Assembly: GCF_947495665.1 (NCBI RefSeq)
Contig: NZ_CANLZV010000018.1
Coordinates: 1 to 64,000, forward strand
DNA length: 64,000 bases
Reading direction: 5' to 3'
From: an uncultured Sunxiuqinia sp.
Lineage (GTDB): Bacteria; Bacteroidota; Bacteroidia; Bacteroidales; Prolixibacteraceae
Part shown: piece after piece, positions 34,271-43,634 of the stretch
Layout: every line of letters begins with the position of its first letter
Position numbering within the stretch: the first letter of the stretch is position 1
Program-made: the position numbers and the translations under genes
The notes under the pieces: model-generated
The model's database searches: none
Told to the model about the DNA's origin: nothing
The model's input: only the letters and a program-made list of their open reading frames with translations

Positions 34271-34981
34271 TTATTTCTTTTCAACCGGTGCATTGAAGCG
34301 AAAGCCAATGCCGTGCAGGTTGATGATTTTAATGTTGGAATCACTTTTAAGGTACTTGCGTAAGCGCGAAATAAACACGTCCAGGCTTCGGCCCAGGTAG
34401 TAATCATCCGATCCCCATACATTTTTGAGAATGTCTGATCGGCTTAGGACCGAGTTGGCATGCTCGCAGAAATACTTCAGCAATTCTGCTTCCTTATAAG
34501 TCAGGGTGCGTTTTTCGTTGCCGTACTGAAGGGTCAGGTGATCAAACAAAAAGTTGAAGTGGCCGACCTGGTAGTTGTTTTGTTCTTCAGATTCGAGGGT
34601 GTCGGTATGGCTTCGTTTTAGAAAAACTTTGATGCGCAGCAAGAGTTCTTCCATGCTAAAAGGCTTGGTAATGTAGTCATCGCCACCAATGTTAAACCCG
34701 TTAATTTTATCCTCAGTCATGGCTTTGGCAGTCAAAAACAAAATGGGAATGGACTGATCCTTTTCCCGAATTTTTTTCGCCAGCGAGAATCCATCCAGTT
34801 TGGGTAACATGACATCCAGCAGACATAGGTCGAAGGAGTTTTGTGCATAGGTTGCAAAGGCTTCTTCGCCATTTTCGGCTGAAGTTACTTCGTAACCCGC
34901 TTCTTCCAGGTTGTCGCGTATGATAAAGTTGAGGGTTTTGTCGTCTTCAACCAACAGAATTTTTTTCCCGGTAAGTTCCAT
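34271..34981 (-). CDS. OmpR/PhoB-family response regulator
   Basis: The product is 236 residues from ATG 34981 (KKILLVEDDKTLNFIIRDNL). The longer frame overlaps the kinase gene and is not conserved. The receiver domain has the acidic pair EDD (12-14), phospho-acceptor Asp56 in LLDVMLPKLDG, Thr in LTAKA and Lys in DDYITKPFS. The winged-helix output domain follows (about 135-232: LTYKEAELLKYFCEHANSVLSRSDILKNVWG, SLDVFISRLRKYL). It lies 73 nt after the sensor kinase on the same strand and is its obvious partner. The signal is unknown. Confidence 0.94.
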   Translation of the reverse strand: MELTGKKILLVEDDKTLNFIIRDNLEEAGYEVTSAENGEEAFATYAQNSFDLCLLDVMLPKLDGFSLAKKIREKDQSIPILFLTAKAMTEDKINGFNIGGDDYITKPFSMEELLLRIKVFLKRSHTDTLESEEQNNYQVGHFNFLFDHLTLQYGNEKRTLTYKEAELLKYFCEHANSVLSRSDILKNVWGSDDYYLGRSLDVFISRLRKYLKSDSNIKIINLHGIGFRFNAPVEKK

Positions 34982-35054
34982 AGTACAATACGGTGAAATA
35001 ATTAGTGTTCTGTGTTTAATTTTGAATACCTGATTTCCGGAGAAAAGGCATGTT

Positions 35055-36428
35055 TTAAGCTTTCTTTTTCGGAATCGTAATGGTAAATATACTTCCTTTT
35101 GGTGAATTATCAGAGACTTCAATGCGCCAGTGATGGCGGGTGGTGATTTTATTGACATAATCAAGTCCCAGCCCAAATCCCTTTACGTTGTGGATGTCGC
35201 CTGTTGGAATCCGATAGAACCGATTGAAGATCTCTTTGCGGTATTCCTTGGCGATTCCAATTCCGTTATCGGCAATTTCAATTTGAAACCCTTTTTTGGA
35301 TTGACTGATTCGGACCTCAATTTTGGGATCCTCGTCGCAATACTTAATTGCATTGTCCAGAATGTTGAAAATAACATTTGAAAAATGCAAGGGGTCGGCT
35401 TCTACCGTGGCCTCCTCCAATTCGCTGCGGAAAGTAATGCGATACTGATTCCCGTTTTGACTGGTTTTAAAATCAGCAATGCTTTTCTGAATGAAATGGT
35501 TTAATTCAACTGACTCCAGGTCCAGCTGAAGCTGTTGCTTTTCGATACTGGCCATTTGCAATACCTTGTCAACCTGTGCTGATAAGCGTTGGGTTTGTTC
35601 GGCTATAATCTGGCTGTAGTCCTTTAGCCGTTGGGGGTGCTCAATAATTTTAGGATCAGCAAGAACCTTGGACGAAAGGTCAATCGAAGCAATGGGGGTT
35701 CGAAACTCGTGCGTCAGGTTATTGATGAAGTTTTTCTGAATTTCGCTTAACTGCCGCTGCTTAAAAATGACGTACAAGGTGTAGCCAAAAAACAAAATGA
35801 TGATGAGCAAAAAGCCGTTGACGACATACCATGCATGTACCTGGCTGCTGTAGTATTTTGACCGGCTGGGAAAGTATACCCCAAAGTAGTAGGTGTATTT
35901 TTCGCAAACCGGCAGACCACAATCAAGCTTGGCTGTCTGCGCTTTATAATGTTGTTCAAACAGCCGTTCTTCCGCCAGACAATCGTCTGATTGCTTGCTG
36001 GTCGGGTAGATTTGAGTCAACGTATCATTATTTTCGGTGAGGTGCTTGCCATACACCATCTTCTCGTTTTCGCAATCGTAAATGGCATATTCAAAATCCA
36101 CATTCAGGTTGTGGTTCTTAAACTCCTGAACAAGGAAATGCTCCAGCAATCCCGGATGAATATCTTCGTTGACATTCACCACGTAATAGTTGTTGGAAAT
36201 TTGGTCCACCGCATTGGGGAGGTCTACTTTTTGGGTTGATCCATGAACCTGCTGGTTGTAGGAAACCAGTTTTTGAGCCACCACATTCAAGGCTTTGGTG
36301 GTTGCTTCGTGAAACTTTTTTTCATTCAGGTTGACCGTGTTTCGTAAGAAAAAAAACTGAATCAGGATAATTCCCAAAACGGAAAAAGTGGCTAAAATGA
36401 TGACGTATCTTAAGGTGTTTCTTCCCAT
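35055..36428 (-). CDS. Membrane sensor histidine kinase
   Basis: The product is 457 residues. One helix near the N-terminus (about 9-29), a periplasmic sensor region (about 30-210) and a second helix (about 208-230, VVNGFLLIIILFFGYTLYVIF) lead straight into a HisKA domain with no clear HAMP. The phospho-acceptor His is in NLTHEFRTPIASIDLS (about 240), and the ATPase domain shows ILDNAIKYC (N box), DNGIGI (G1) and GFGLGLDYV (G2). It pairs with the response regulator just downstream. The periplasmic part has several Cys, some possibly paired (CENEK, CLAEE, LDCGLPVCE). Confidence 0.93.
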   Translation of the reverse strand: MGRNTLRYVIILATFSVLGIILIQFFFLRNTVNLNEKKFHEATTKALNVVAQKLVSYNQQVHGSTQKVDLPNAVDQISNNYYVVNVNEDIHPGLLEHFLVQEFKNHNLNVDFEYAIYDCENEKMVYGKHLTENNDTLTQIYPTSKQSDDCLAEERLFEQHYKAQTAKLDCGLPVCEKYTYYFGVYFPSRSKYYSSQVHAWYVVNGFLLIIILFFGYTLYVIFKQRQLSEIQKNFINNLTHEFRTPIASIDLSSKVLADPKIIEHPQRLKDYSQIIAEQTQRLSAQVDKVLQMASIEKQQLQLDLESVELNHFIQKSIADFKTSQNGNQYRITFRSELEEATVEADPLHFSNVIFNILDNAIKYCDEDPKIEVRISQSKKGFQIEIADNGIGIAKEYRKEIFNRFYRIPTGDIHNVKGFGLGLDYVNKITTRHHWRIEVSDNSPKGSIFTITIPKKKA

Positions 36429-36557
36429 GGTTGTAACATACTCAATTGACTACTACGAAACTACTTATTCTTTTGAAAAGCAACTTGCTGTTAACAACTT
36501 ATTAACAAAAGTTAGTGATGCATTAACACCTTTGGGGATGAAGCTTTTATAGCTTTG

Positions 36558-36591
36558 TTTGTGCGTAGTTAGCGCGTGATTATTATCTTTG
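36558..36591 (+). promoter_or_regulatory. Promoter of the DUF1573 gene (TTTG-N22-TATCTTTG)
   Basis: TTTG 36558-36561 and TATCTTTG 36584-36591 are 22 nt apart, within the range for Bacteroidota housekeeping promoters, and lie 36 nt before ATG 36627. A second TAGCTTTG at 36550-36557 overlaps the region. Confidence 0.6.
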
Positions 36592-36626
36592 ATCTGGATT
36601 TAAACACCTCATATAAAAAATTGGTT

Positions 36627-37718
36627 ATGAAGAATTTTTTCATTTTTTTAGTACTAATCTCATTTGTAGCAGGCACTTCCGGCGAAGCTCAAACTGTAAA
36701 GGCTAAAATTGATTTTGAAACCTTGGAGCATGATTTTGGTACCTTCAAAGAAGAAGATGGTTCACAAACCTATAATTTTAAATTTGTGAACAATGGTGCA
36801 TCACCCCTTATTTTAAATAATGTCCGTGCGGCATGCGGATGCACCACGCCCCAGTGGACCAAAGCCCCAGTGGCTCCGGGACAGGAAGGATTTATTAAAG
36901 TGAGCTATAACCCTCGTAACAGACCGGGACCTTTCAATAAAACAGTATCGGTAACCTCCAATTCCGAAAAACCCAATACGATCTTAAGAATTAAAGGAGT
37001 GGTTGAACAGCGTGAGAAAACGCTGGCAGAGCAGTATCCGCGTCAAATTGGGCCATTGCGTGCCAAAAACAACCATATTTCAATTGTGAAAATTACCGAG
37101 AATGAAGTAAGGACGGAAGAGCTCGAGCTGATTAACGATACCGATGAGCCGGTCAGCCTCGCGTTTAAAACTCCTCCAAAACACCTGACAGTAAAGGCTG
37201 TTCCTGAGACGATTCCGGCCAAAGGCAAAGGGAAAGTGGTGGTTACTTATGATGCCAAGGAACTGAATACTTATGGCTTTATGATGCACCGCATTTACCT
37301 CAATATCAACGGGGAGTCCAACTATCGCAATTCTATTGGTATTTCGGCGACTATCGAAGAGGATTTTTCGGCCTTGACTGCTGAAGAACTGGCCAATGCT
37401 CCAGTTGTTGCGTTCAACGAAAAAGTGCATGATTTTGGCGATATCAACCAGGGCGATGAAGTGGAATACACCTTCAATATTAAGAATGAAGGGCAGCGCG
37501 ACCTGATCATCCGTCGGGTGAAAACCTCTTGTGGCTGTACGGCCGTTACTCCTGAGAAAAAAATTATTTCGAAGAATGAAGTTGTCCCATTGAAGGTGAA
37601 GTTTAGTTCGAAAGGAAAACGGGGACGGCAGAATAAGTCAATAACCGTAATTACGAATGACCCGAAAAATCCAACAACGATTTTACGGGTTTCCACCAAC
37701 ATCAAAGTAACCGGATAA
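36627..37718 (+). CDS. Exported protein with two DUF1573 domains
   Basis: The product is 363 residues from ATG 36627, where the signal peptide starts (ending SGEAQ) and a promoter lies just upstream. Two DUF1573 Ig-like (ASPM/SPD-2/hydin-like) repeats are visible: EHDFGTFKEEDG ... VRAACGCTTPQW (about 32-75) and VHDFGDINQGDEV ... VKTSCGCTAVTP (about 265-310), with a related unit between. The twin CGC motifs are typical of the family and could bind metal or form a disulfide. Function unknown; periplasmic. Confidence 0.87.
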   Translation: MKNFFIFLVLISFVAGTSGEAQTVKAKIDFETLEHDFGTFKEEDGSQTYNFKFVNNGASPLILNNVRAACGCTTPQWTKAPVAPGQEGFIKVSYNPRNRPGPFNKTVSVTSNSEKPNTILRIKGVVEQREKTLAEQYPRQIGPLRAKNNHISIVKITENEVRTEELELINDTDEPVSLAFKTPPKHLTVKAVPETIPAKGKGKVVVTYDAKELNTYGFMMHRIYLNINGESNYRNSIGISATIEEDFSALTAEELANAPVVAFNEKVHDFGDINQGDEVEYTFNIKNEGQRDLIIRRVKTSCGCTAVTPEKKIISKNEVVPLKVKFSSKGKRGRQNKSITVITNDPKNPTTILRVSTNIKVTG

Positions 37719-37739
37719 GAGCCAAATAAGAAGATTAGA

Positions 37740-37776
37740 AAGCCGCTTCATTTTTTGGAGCGGCTTATTTTTTTGT
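37740..37776 (+). terminator. Terminator after the DUF1573 gene
   Basis: An 8-bp stem (37740-37747 with 37759-37766) is followed by ATTTTTTT. Confidence 0.8.
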
Positions 37777-37814
37777 TCGTACGCTAAGTTTTACCTTCGT
37801 AGAAATTTTTTCTC

Positions 37815-38939
37815 ATGAGCATAAAAAAGAATTACGATCATATTGAAAACGATAAGGAATATAAAGGCTTGAAAGTCAATAAAGGAATTGATCATCCCGA
37901 AACCTTTAACGAGGATTCTATTCAGCGTTTTTTAAAGAATAAACGCAAACGAATAAAGACTGCAGATGATTATGTTGAAGGAATTTTAGCCGGAAATATT
38001 ACCACTTTGAGTCAGGCGGTTACTTTGGTTGAGAGTTCCAAAAAAGAACACCAGGAAGTAGCCCGGGAAATCATCACCAAATGTTTGCCCTATAGCGGAA
38101 AGTCCTTGCGCATTGGAATTACCGGCGTGCCCGGAGTTGGGAAAAGTACCTTTATCGAATCGATGGGGAAATTTATTACCAAGCAAGGGGGAAAACTGGC
38201 TGTGTTGGCGATTGACCCCAGCAGTGAGCGTTCCAAAGGAAGTATTTTGGGCGATAAAACCCGGATGGAGCAGTTGTCGTCCGATCCCAATGCTTACATC
38301 AGGCCTTCACCATCGGCAGGCTCTTTGGGGGGCGTAGCCCGCAAAACCCGCGAAACAATTATTTTGTGCGAAGCCGCTGGTTTCGATACCATTTTTATTG
38401 AGACGGTGGGCGTAGGCCAAAGCGAAACCATGGTGCATTCGATGGTCGATTTTTTCTTGTTGTTGATGCTTGCCGGAGCTGGTGATGAATTGCAGGGTAT
38501 CAAGCGGGGAATTATGGAAATGGCCGATGCCATCACCATTAATAAAGCGGATGGAAATAATGTTGATAAAGCCGAAATGGCCCGGATTCAGTATTTGAAT
38601 GCCTTGCATTTGTTTCCGCCCACTGATTCGGGTTGGAAGCCTAAAGTGTTGACTTGTTCCGCCTTTCATCATATCGGAATTGACAAAATTTGGGAAACCA
38701 TTCAGGAATATATCAGTTTAGTAGAAAAAAATGGCTATTTTCAGCACAAGAGAAATGAGCAGGCCAAGTTTTGGATGTACGAAACGATTAATGATCACTT
38801 AAAGTCTGATTTCTACCAGAATGAGGAGCTAAAAGAACTGACTTCAAGCTTTGAAAACAAAGTGCTGGGGCAGGAAATGAGTTCATTTGTCGCAGCCTTT
38901 GAGTTACTGAATAAATATTATCAAACAAAAAAATATTAA
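37815..38939 (+). CDS. meaB: Methylmalonyl-CoA mutase-associated GTPase MeaB
   Basis: The product is 374 residues. G-domain motifs: P-loop GVPGVGKST (about 104-112), AIDPSSERSKGSILGDKTRM, switch ETVGVGQSE, and TINKADGNN as the base-recognition NKxD. The N-terminal helical extension and C-terminal dimer arm (about 310-374) fit MeaB/ArgK. It is a chaperone that loads and protects adenosylcobalamin-dependent methylmalonyl-CoA mutase; the mutase genes are not in this window. A near-match promoter element (TACCTTCG) lies at about 37792. The TlpA-like gene starts 3 nt after its stop. Confidence 0.95.
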   Translation: MSIKKNYDHIENDKEYKGLKVNKGIDHPETFNEDSIQRFLKNKRKRIKTADDYVEGILAGNITTLSQAVTLVESSKKEHQEVAREIITKCLPYSGKSLRIGITGVPGVGKSTFIESMGKFITKQGGKLAVLAIDPSSERSKGSILGDKTRMEQLSSDPNAYIRPSPSAGSLGGVARKTRETIILCEAAGFDTIFIETVGVGQSETMVHSMVDFFLLLMLAGAGDELQGIKRGIMEMADAITINKADGNNVDKAEMARIQYLNALHLFPPTDSGWKPKVLTCSAFHHIGIDKIWETIQEYISLVEKNGYFQHKRNEQAKFWMYETINDHLKSDFYQNEELKELTSSFENKVLGQEMSSFVAAFELLNKYYQTKKY

Positions 38940-38942
38940 CGG

Positions 38943-40040
38943 ATGAGAAATTTAGGTGTAGTTGTTCTTTTATTGCTTTTTATTGCTGGTTGTCAAAGTA
39001 ATTCAGCAAAATATCAGGTTAATGGTACGGTTGCCGGGCTCGACTCGGCTGTTGTTTATCTTGTTAAGGCCGAAAATGGCCGGCCAGTAACAACCGATAC
39101 CACCCACGCTGTTGAAGGAAAATTTTCCTTTGAAGGAACGATTGCCGTTCCTGAGTTGCACTACCTGCGTTTAGGAGAGCGTGATTATTTTGCTCAGTTC
39201 TTTCTGGAAAATGAAACGATTACTGTTGAAGCCAATGCGGATAGTTTGCGTGGAACACAAGTTACCGGTTCTCCAATTACCGATCTGTTTAACGAGTACC
39301 TGGATGAAGTGCAGCGGATGCAGGAAAAAATGAGTGAGTACCAGCAGCAGTATTCTGCAGCGATGGCTTCCGGTAACCAAGACGAGGTGGACCGTATCCG
39401 AATTGATGCAGAAGCAGCGAACGACAACATGCAGGTTTACGCTAAAAATTTTGTTAAAGAGAATAGTACTTCCATTGTAGGTCCTTTCGTTACGTTGACA
39501 CAGCTGGCTCAGCAGCTGGATTACACCGAATTAAAGGAGTTGGTTGATTTATTTCCTGCTGAGCTGGATTCATCGGTTTACACCAAACAACTGAAGGAGT
39601 TTGTGGCAGAAAAAGGCCGGACGGCCATAGGCGTTCAGGCTCCGGAATTTACGATGAATGATGTGGATGGCAATCCGGTAAGCTTGTCTTCTTTCCGTGG
39701 AAAATACCTCTTGATTGATTTTTGGGCTGCCTGGTGTGGCCCTTGTCGTCAGGAAAACCCCAATGTGGTAAGCGCTTACAATAACTTCAAGGATAAAGGA
39801 TTCGATATTTTGGGCGTTTCGCTTGATCGTGAAAAAGAGGCTTGGCTGAAAGCGATTGAAGATGACCAGCTGAGCTGGACCCATGTTTCGGATTTGAAAT
39901 ACTGGCAAAATGAAGCCGCCCAGCTGTATGGCGTTCAATCCATTCCTCATTCGGTGTTGCTTGATCCTGAAGGGAAGATTGTTGCCAAGAACCTGCGTGG
40001 GAAAGACCTGCACGATAAACTGAATGAATTACTGAACTAA
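38943..40040 (+). CDS. TlpA-like thioredoxin lipoprotein with DUF4369 N-terminus
   Basis: The product is 365 residues. A lipoprotein signal (lipobox FIAGC) is followed by a DUF4369 beta domain (about 25-115: YQVNGTVAGLDSAVVYLVK, GKFSFEGTIAVPE), a Gln/Met-rich helical linker (about 120-220) and a thioredoxin-like domain with active site WCGPC at about 263-267 and the cis-Pro motif SIPHSVLLDPEG. Such proteins act as thiol-disulfide reductases outside the cytoplasm in Bacteroidota; the partner is unknown. It starts 3 nt after meaB, so the two are probably co-transcribed without an evident functional link. Confidence 0.9.
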   Translation: MRNLGVVVLLLLFIAGCQSNSAKYQVNGTVAGLDSAVVYLVKAENGRPVTTDTTHAVEGKFSFEGTIAVPELHYLRLGERDYFAQFFLENETITVEANADSLRGTQVTGSPITDLFNEYLDEVQRMQEKMSEYQQQYSAAMASGNQDEVDRIRIDAEAANDNMQVYAKNFVKENSTSIVGPFVTLTQLAQQLDYTELKELVDLFPAELDSSVYTKQLKEFVAEKGRTAIGVQAPEFTMNDVDGNPVSLSSFRGKYLLIDFWAAWCGPCRQENPNVVSAYNNFKDKGFDILGVSLDREKEAWLKAIEDDQLSWTHVSDLKYWQNEAAQLYGVQSIPHSVLLDPEGKIVAKNLRGKDLHDKLNELLN

Positions 40041-40045
40041 AATAG

Positions 40046-40070
40046 AAACCGGCCAAGTGCCGGTTTTTTG
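40046..40070 (+). terminator. Terminator after the TlpA-like gene
   Basis: Arms 40046-40052 and 40060-40066 (AAACCGG/CCGGTTT) with a 7-nt loop, then TTTTG. Confidence 0.75.
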
Positions 40071-40202
40071 TTTTAATAATGGTCGTGCTGTCGAATTAGA
40101 CGGAACTGCCGGAACTGTTGTACAGTATTCACTTATTTAAGAACTTTTTGGTCGTTGAGCTGTTTTTTTTAGCGATCAATCAAATTCAGTTAATCAATTA
40201 TT

Positions 40203-41594
40203 ATGAGTTACGATGTATTAGTTATAGGAAGTGGTCCTGGCGGTTATGTTGCTGCAATCCGGGCTGCCCAGCTAGGTTTTAAAGTAGGTGTTGTTGAAAA
40301 AGAAAATATTGGAGGAGTATGCCTCAACTGGGGATGTATCCCTACTAAATCCTTGTTGAAAAGTATGCAGGCGTTTGAATATGCCAAGCATGCCGCAGAT
40401 TATGGCGTTAGTATTTCTGGCGAAGTAAAGGCTGATTTTAAAGCTATGGTCAACCGCAGCCGCGAAGTGGCTGGTGGAATGAGCAAAGGAATTCAGTTTC
40501 TTTTCAAGAAGAATAAAATTGAAACAATTAATGGATACGGCCGCCTGAAAGCAAAAGGCACGGTTGAGGTTGAAGACGAAAAAGGAGCGAAAACGACGGT
40601 TTCGGCCAAGCACATCATTTTGGCTACCGGAGCTCGCTCACGTCAGTTACCTAACCTGACTCAGGACGGTAAAAAAATTATTGGCTATCGCGAAGCCATG
40701 ACTTTAGAGAAGCAACCCGAGTCGATGGTTGTGGTTGGCTCTGGCGCCATTGGTAGCGAGTTTGCCAATTTCTACCATACAATTGGTACCAAAGTGACCT
40801 TGGTGGAATATATGCCTACCGTGGTTCCGAATGAAGACGAAGAGGTTGCCAAAACTCTAGAGCGTTCCTTCAAGAAAAGTAAAATGAAGGTGATGACCAA
40901 TGCTTCGGTTGAGTCGGTTGATACGAAAGGAAAACTTTGCAAAGTAGTGGTGAAAACCAAAAAAGGTGAAGAAAGCCTGGAAGCGGAAATCGTTTTGAGT
41001 GCCGTGGGTATTGCTCCAAATATTGAAAACATAGGCCTTGAGGAACTGGGCGTTGAGCTCGAAAATGGCAAGATTAAGGTTGATGATTATTACCGCACCA
41101 ATGTAGAAGGTGTTTACGCCATTGGCGATATTGTACACGGGCCTGCTTTGGCTCACGTAGCCTCAGCCGAGGGAATTACCTGTGTAGAAAAGATTGCCGG
41201 TCAAAATCCGGATCCGGTGGATTACGGAAACATTCCGGGATGTACCTACACCAACCCCGAAGTATCATCGGTAGGAATGACGGAGCAAAAAGCCAAAGAA
41301 GCGGGTTATGAAATTAAGGTTGGTAAATTCCCTTACTCAGCCAGTGGAAAAGCCAGTGCAGCGGGTCAGAAAGATGGTTTTGTGAAACTGATTTTTGATG
41401 CGAAGTACGGCGAATTGTTAGGTGCTCACATGATTGGCGGCAATGTTACCGAGATGATTGCCGAGCTGGTTGTGGCCAAAAAACTGGAGATAACCGGACA
41501 TGAACTCATCAAGACCATCCATCCGCACCCAACCATGAGTGAAGCGGTTATGGAGGCGGCAGCTGCTGCTTACGATGAAGTCATTCACTTGTAA
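40203..41594 (+). CDS. lpdA: Dihydrolipoyl dehydrogenase
   Basis: The product is 463 residues. FAD motif VIGSGPGGYVAAIRAAQLG (6-24), redox disulfide GGVCLNWGCIPTKSLL (Cys 40 and 45), NAD motif VVGSGAIGSEFANFY, GDIVHGPALAHVASAEG, and the C-terminal His-Glu pair in HPHPTMSEAVMEA are all present. It is the E3 component for 2-oxo acid dehydrogenase and glycine cleavage complexes. E1/E2 genes are not adjacent, so it may serve several complexes. A 162-nt gap precedes it without an exact TAnnTTTG match. Confidence 0.96.
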   Translation: MSYDVLVIGSGPGGYVAAIRAAQLGFKVGVVEKENIGGVCLNWGCIPTKSLLKSMQAFEYAKHAADYGVSISGEVKADFKAMVNRSREVAGGMSKGIQFLFKKNKIETINGYGRLKAKGTVEVEDEKGAKTTVSAKHIILATGARSRQLPNLTQDGKKIIGYREAMTLEKQPESMVVVGSGAIGSEFANFYHTIGTKVTLVEYMPTVVPNEDEEVAKTLERSFKKSKMKVMTNASVESVDTKGKLCKVVVKTKKGEESLEAEIVLSAVGIAPNIENIGLEELGVELENGKIKVDDYYRTNVEGVYAIGDIVHGPALAHVASAEGITCVEKIAGQNPDPVDYGNIPGCTYTNPEVSSVGMTEQKAKEAGYEIKVGKFPYSASGKASAAGQKDGFVKLIFDAKYGELLGAHMIGGNVTEMIAELVVAKKLEITGHELIKTIHPHPTMSEAVMEAAAAAYDEVIHL

Positions 41595-41620
41595 CAACAG
41601 ATTTCATTTATGCTATAAAA

Positions 41621-41653
41621 AAAAGCCGTTTCAGTTTCATTGAAACGGCTTTT
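41621..41653. terminator. Bidirectional terminator between lpdA and the Na/Pi gene
   Basis: A 13-bp perfect stem (41621-41633 with 41641-41653) has A and T runs at both ends and lies between convergent genes. Confidence 0.9.
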
Positions 41654-41714
41654 CTTTGCCTCTTTAGTTTGGATTTTGTTGTTTGACTCCAGAACTGATT
41701 GGGTCTTTACCGGA

Positions 41715-43448
41715 TCAGTAAATCTTTTCAACGACCGGTTTTTCCTGATACACCAATAGGCTGACTACTTCGTCGGCCAGTACGCCCATTTTTAAAAGCT
41801 CGGTGTAAATATCGGCGTAGATAACACCCACTTTTGTTTTGTAGCCTCCTTTTCGCAGATTTTTAAAATGCTCCTGTTGCAGCTTGTCATGATCTTTTTT
41901 GATGTTCTGCATTAAGGTCCTCACCTCGTGAATATCGATGGAGAGTTCGGCATCTTTTACAACCCCAATCATGAGGCAAAACAGCTCTGAAATGCGATCG
42001 GAAAAGCGGAGCAGGTTTCCATACATTTCTTCGTTAAACTGAAGCTTGCCCGATGTTTTACGGCTGATGGCCTTCGAAATGGAGTAACATGAGTCGGCAA
42101 TACTTTCAATATGGGTGGTTATTTGCAGCATTTTGTTGATGTTTTCTGCGGCCTGGTGGCTGAGCTCTTGCTTGGAGACTTCCGCTAAATAGGCAGCAAT
42201 TTCAACTTCAAGCTGATCCGATATTTCTTCGTACTTTTTGATCTTGTGTTGGTAGTGCGTAATTTTTTTGTCCGAATGGGTCTGCAGCAGTTCCCGGGTG
42301 TGGAAAAACATTTTTTCAACTCGCTCGGTGTACACCATCAGTTCCTTTCGGGCTTGCAAAATCGATAAATCAATGGTAGACAGAAGCCCGGTGCTGATAA
42401 ACTGGAGGCGGAACTCTTCATCGTCCTCTTTTTGTTTGACAATTTTCACAATCAGTTTTTCCAGCGGCTTAACAAACCAAATAAGAATAAAGGTATTCAG
42501 CAGGTTGAATATGGTGTGAAAGATGGAAAGGGCGATCGGGATGGCTGCTGCTGTTTGCTGGGTTGTTTGCCCTGCCGTTGCCAGAGGGGAATCGAACCCA
42601 TTGTGCACGGTAATGGAACTAATCAGGTCGAGAAACGGGAAAAATACCGGCAAGAGCAACAATACACCAAGCATGTTGAAAAATAAGTGCGCTGTGGCGG
42701 TTCGTTTGGCAGAGGTGTTGGCTACCAAAGCGGCCAGGTTAGCGGTAATGGTCGTACCTATGTTTTGTCCAAGCACCATAGCTGCTGCCATGTCAAAAGC
42801 AATCCATCCGTTAAAGCACATCACCAGGGTTAAGGCCATTACCGCACTGGATGACTGGATTAACATGGTCAGGATGACACCAATAAACAGGAAGATTAGA
42901 ACAGAGCCATAACCATAATTGGAGAAGTTGGTTAAAAAGCGCAGTATTTCCGGATTGCTATTGATATCTGGTGTGGAGTGATTTAAAAAATCAAGACCAA
43001 TGAAAATAATGGCAAAGCCAATGATGACGCTTCCCCAGTTGTTGCGGTTGGTGTTTTTAGAAAAAAGCAGTGGGAAGGTTATGCCGATTAGCGGTAACAC
43101 CAACATGCTGATTTCAACTTTAAAGCCTAGAATAGATATGAGCCAGGCGGTTACTGTGGTTCCAATGTTGGACCCCATGATTACCCCGATGGATTCGGCA
43201 AAAGTGACCAGCCCGGCATTAACAAAGCTGACGAGCATCACCGTTGTGGCCGACGATGATTGGATGATGGCCGTAACCAGGAAACCGGTAAATATGCCTT
43301 TAAATCGGTTCGAAGTCATTGCCGACAGGATTCCTCGCAAGCGATCGCCGGCAACTTTTTGTAGGGATTCGCTCATCAGTTTCATGCCAAACAGGAAGAA
43401 TCCCAGTGACCCCAGCAGTTTGAGGAGGTCAAATATGGAGTAGTTCAT
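41715..43448 (-). CDS. Na/Pi cotransporter family protein with PhoU-like C-terminus
   Basis: The product is 577 residues. It has two Na/Pi cotransporter repeats: FLFGMKLMSESLQKVAGDRLRGILS with GFLVTAIIQSSSATTVMLVSFVNAGL (about 15-75), and VILTMLIQSSSAVMALTLV with GQNIGTTITANLAAL (about 190-245). The QSSSA motifs are the family signature. The last about 200 residues are helical and PhoU-like. The family moves phosphate with sodium; direction and substrate in bacteria of this type are not certain. It has no phosphate-regulon neighbours here. Confidence 0.9.
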   Translation of the reverse strand: MNYSIFDLLKLLGSLGFFLFGMKLMSESLQKVAGDRLRGILSAMTSNRFKGIFTGFLVTAIIQSSSATTVMLVSFVNAGLVTFAESIGVIMGSNIGTTVTAWLISILGFKVEISMLVLPLIGITFPLLFSKNTNRNNWGSVIIGFAIIFIGLDFLNHSTPDINSNPEILRFLTNFSNYGYGSVLIFLFIGVILTMLIQSSSAVMALTLVMCFNGWIAFDMAAAMVLGQNIGTTITANLAALVANTSAKRTATAHLFFNMLGVLLLLPVFFPFLDLISSITVHNGFDSPLATAGQTTQQTAAAIPIALSIFHTIFNLLNTFILIWFVKPLEKLIVKIVKQKEDDEEFRLQFISTGLLSTIDLSILQARKELMVYTERVEKMFFHTRELLQTHSDKKITHYQHKIKKYEEISDQLEVEIAAYLAEVSKQELSHQAAENINKMLQITTHIESIADSCYSISKAISRKTSGKLQFNEEMYGNLLRFSDRISELFCLMIGVVKDAELSIDIHEVRTLMQNIKKDHDKLQQEHFKNLRKGGYKTKVGVIYADIYTELLKMGVLADEVVSLLVYQEKPVVEKIY

Positions 43449-43634
43449 AATGCGTTGAAAAATTTTGCGCTAAATATATTACTTATCGAACCTCCGGACA
43501 AAATATTCGACCACAGAAAACGGAAAAGCTGAAAAGAATCATTCGGGGGATCGGTAAAGTATCCTGAATCGTTCTTCCTTTTTAGCTCTATCCACAGGCT
43601 GAAATGTGTTGTATTTAATGCTGAATGTTTCGGT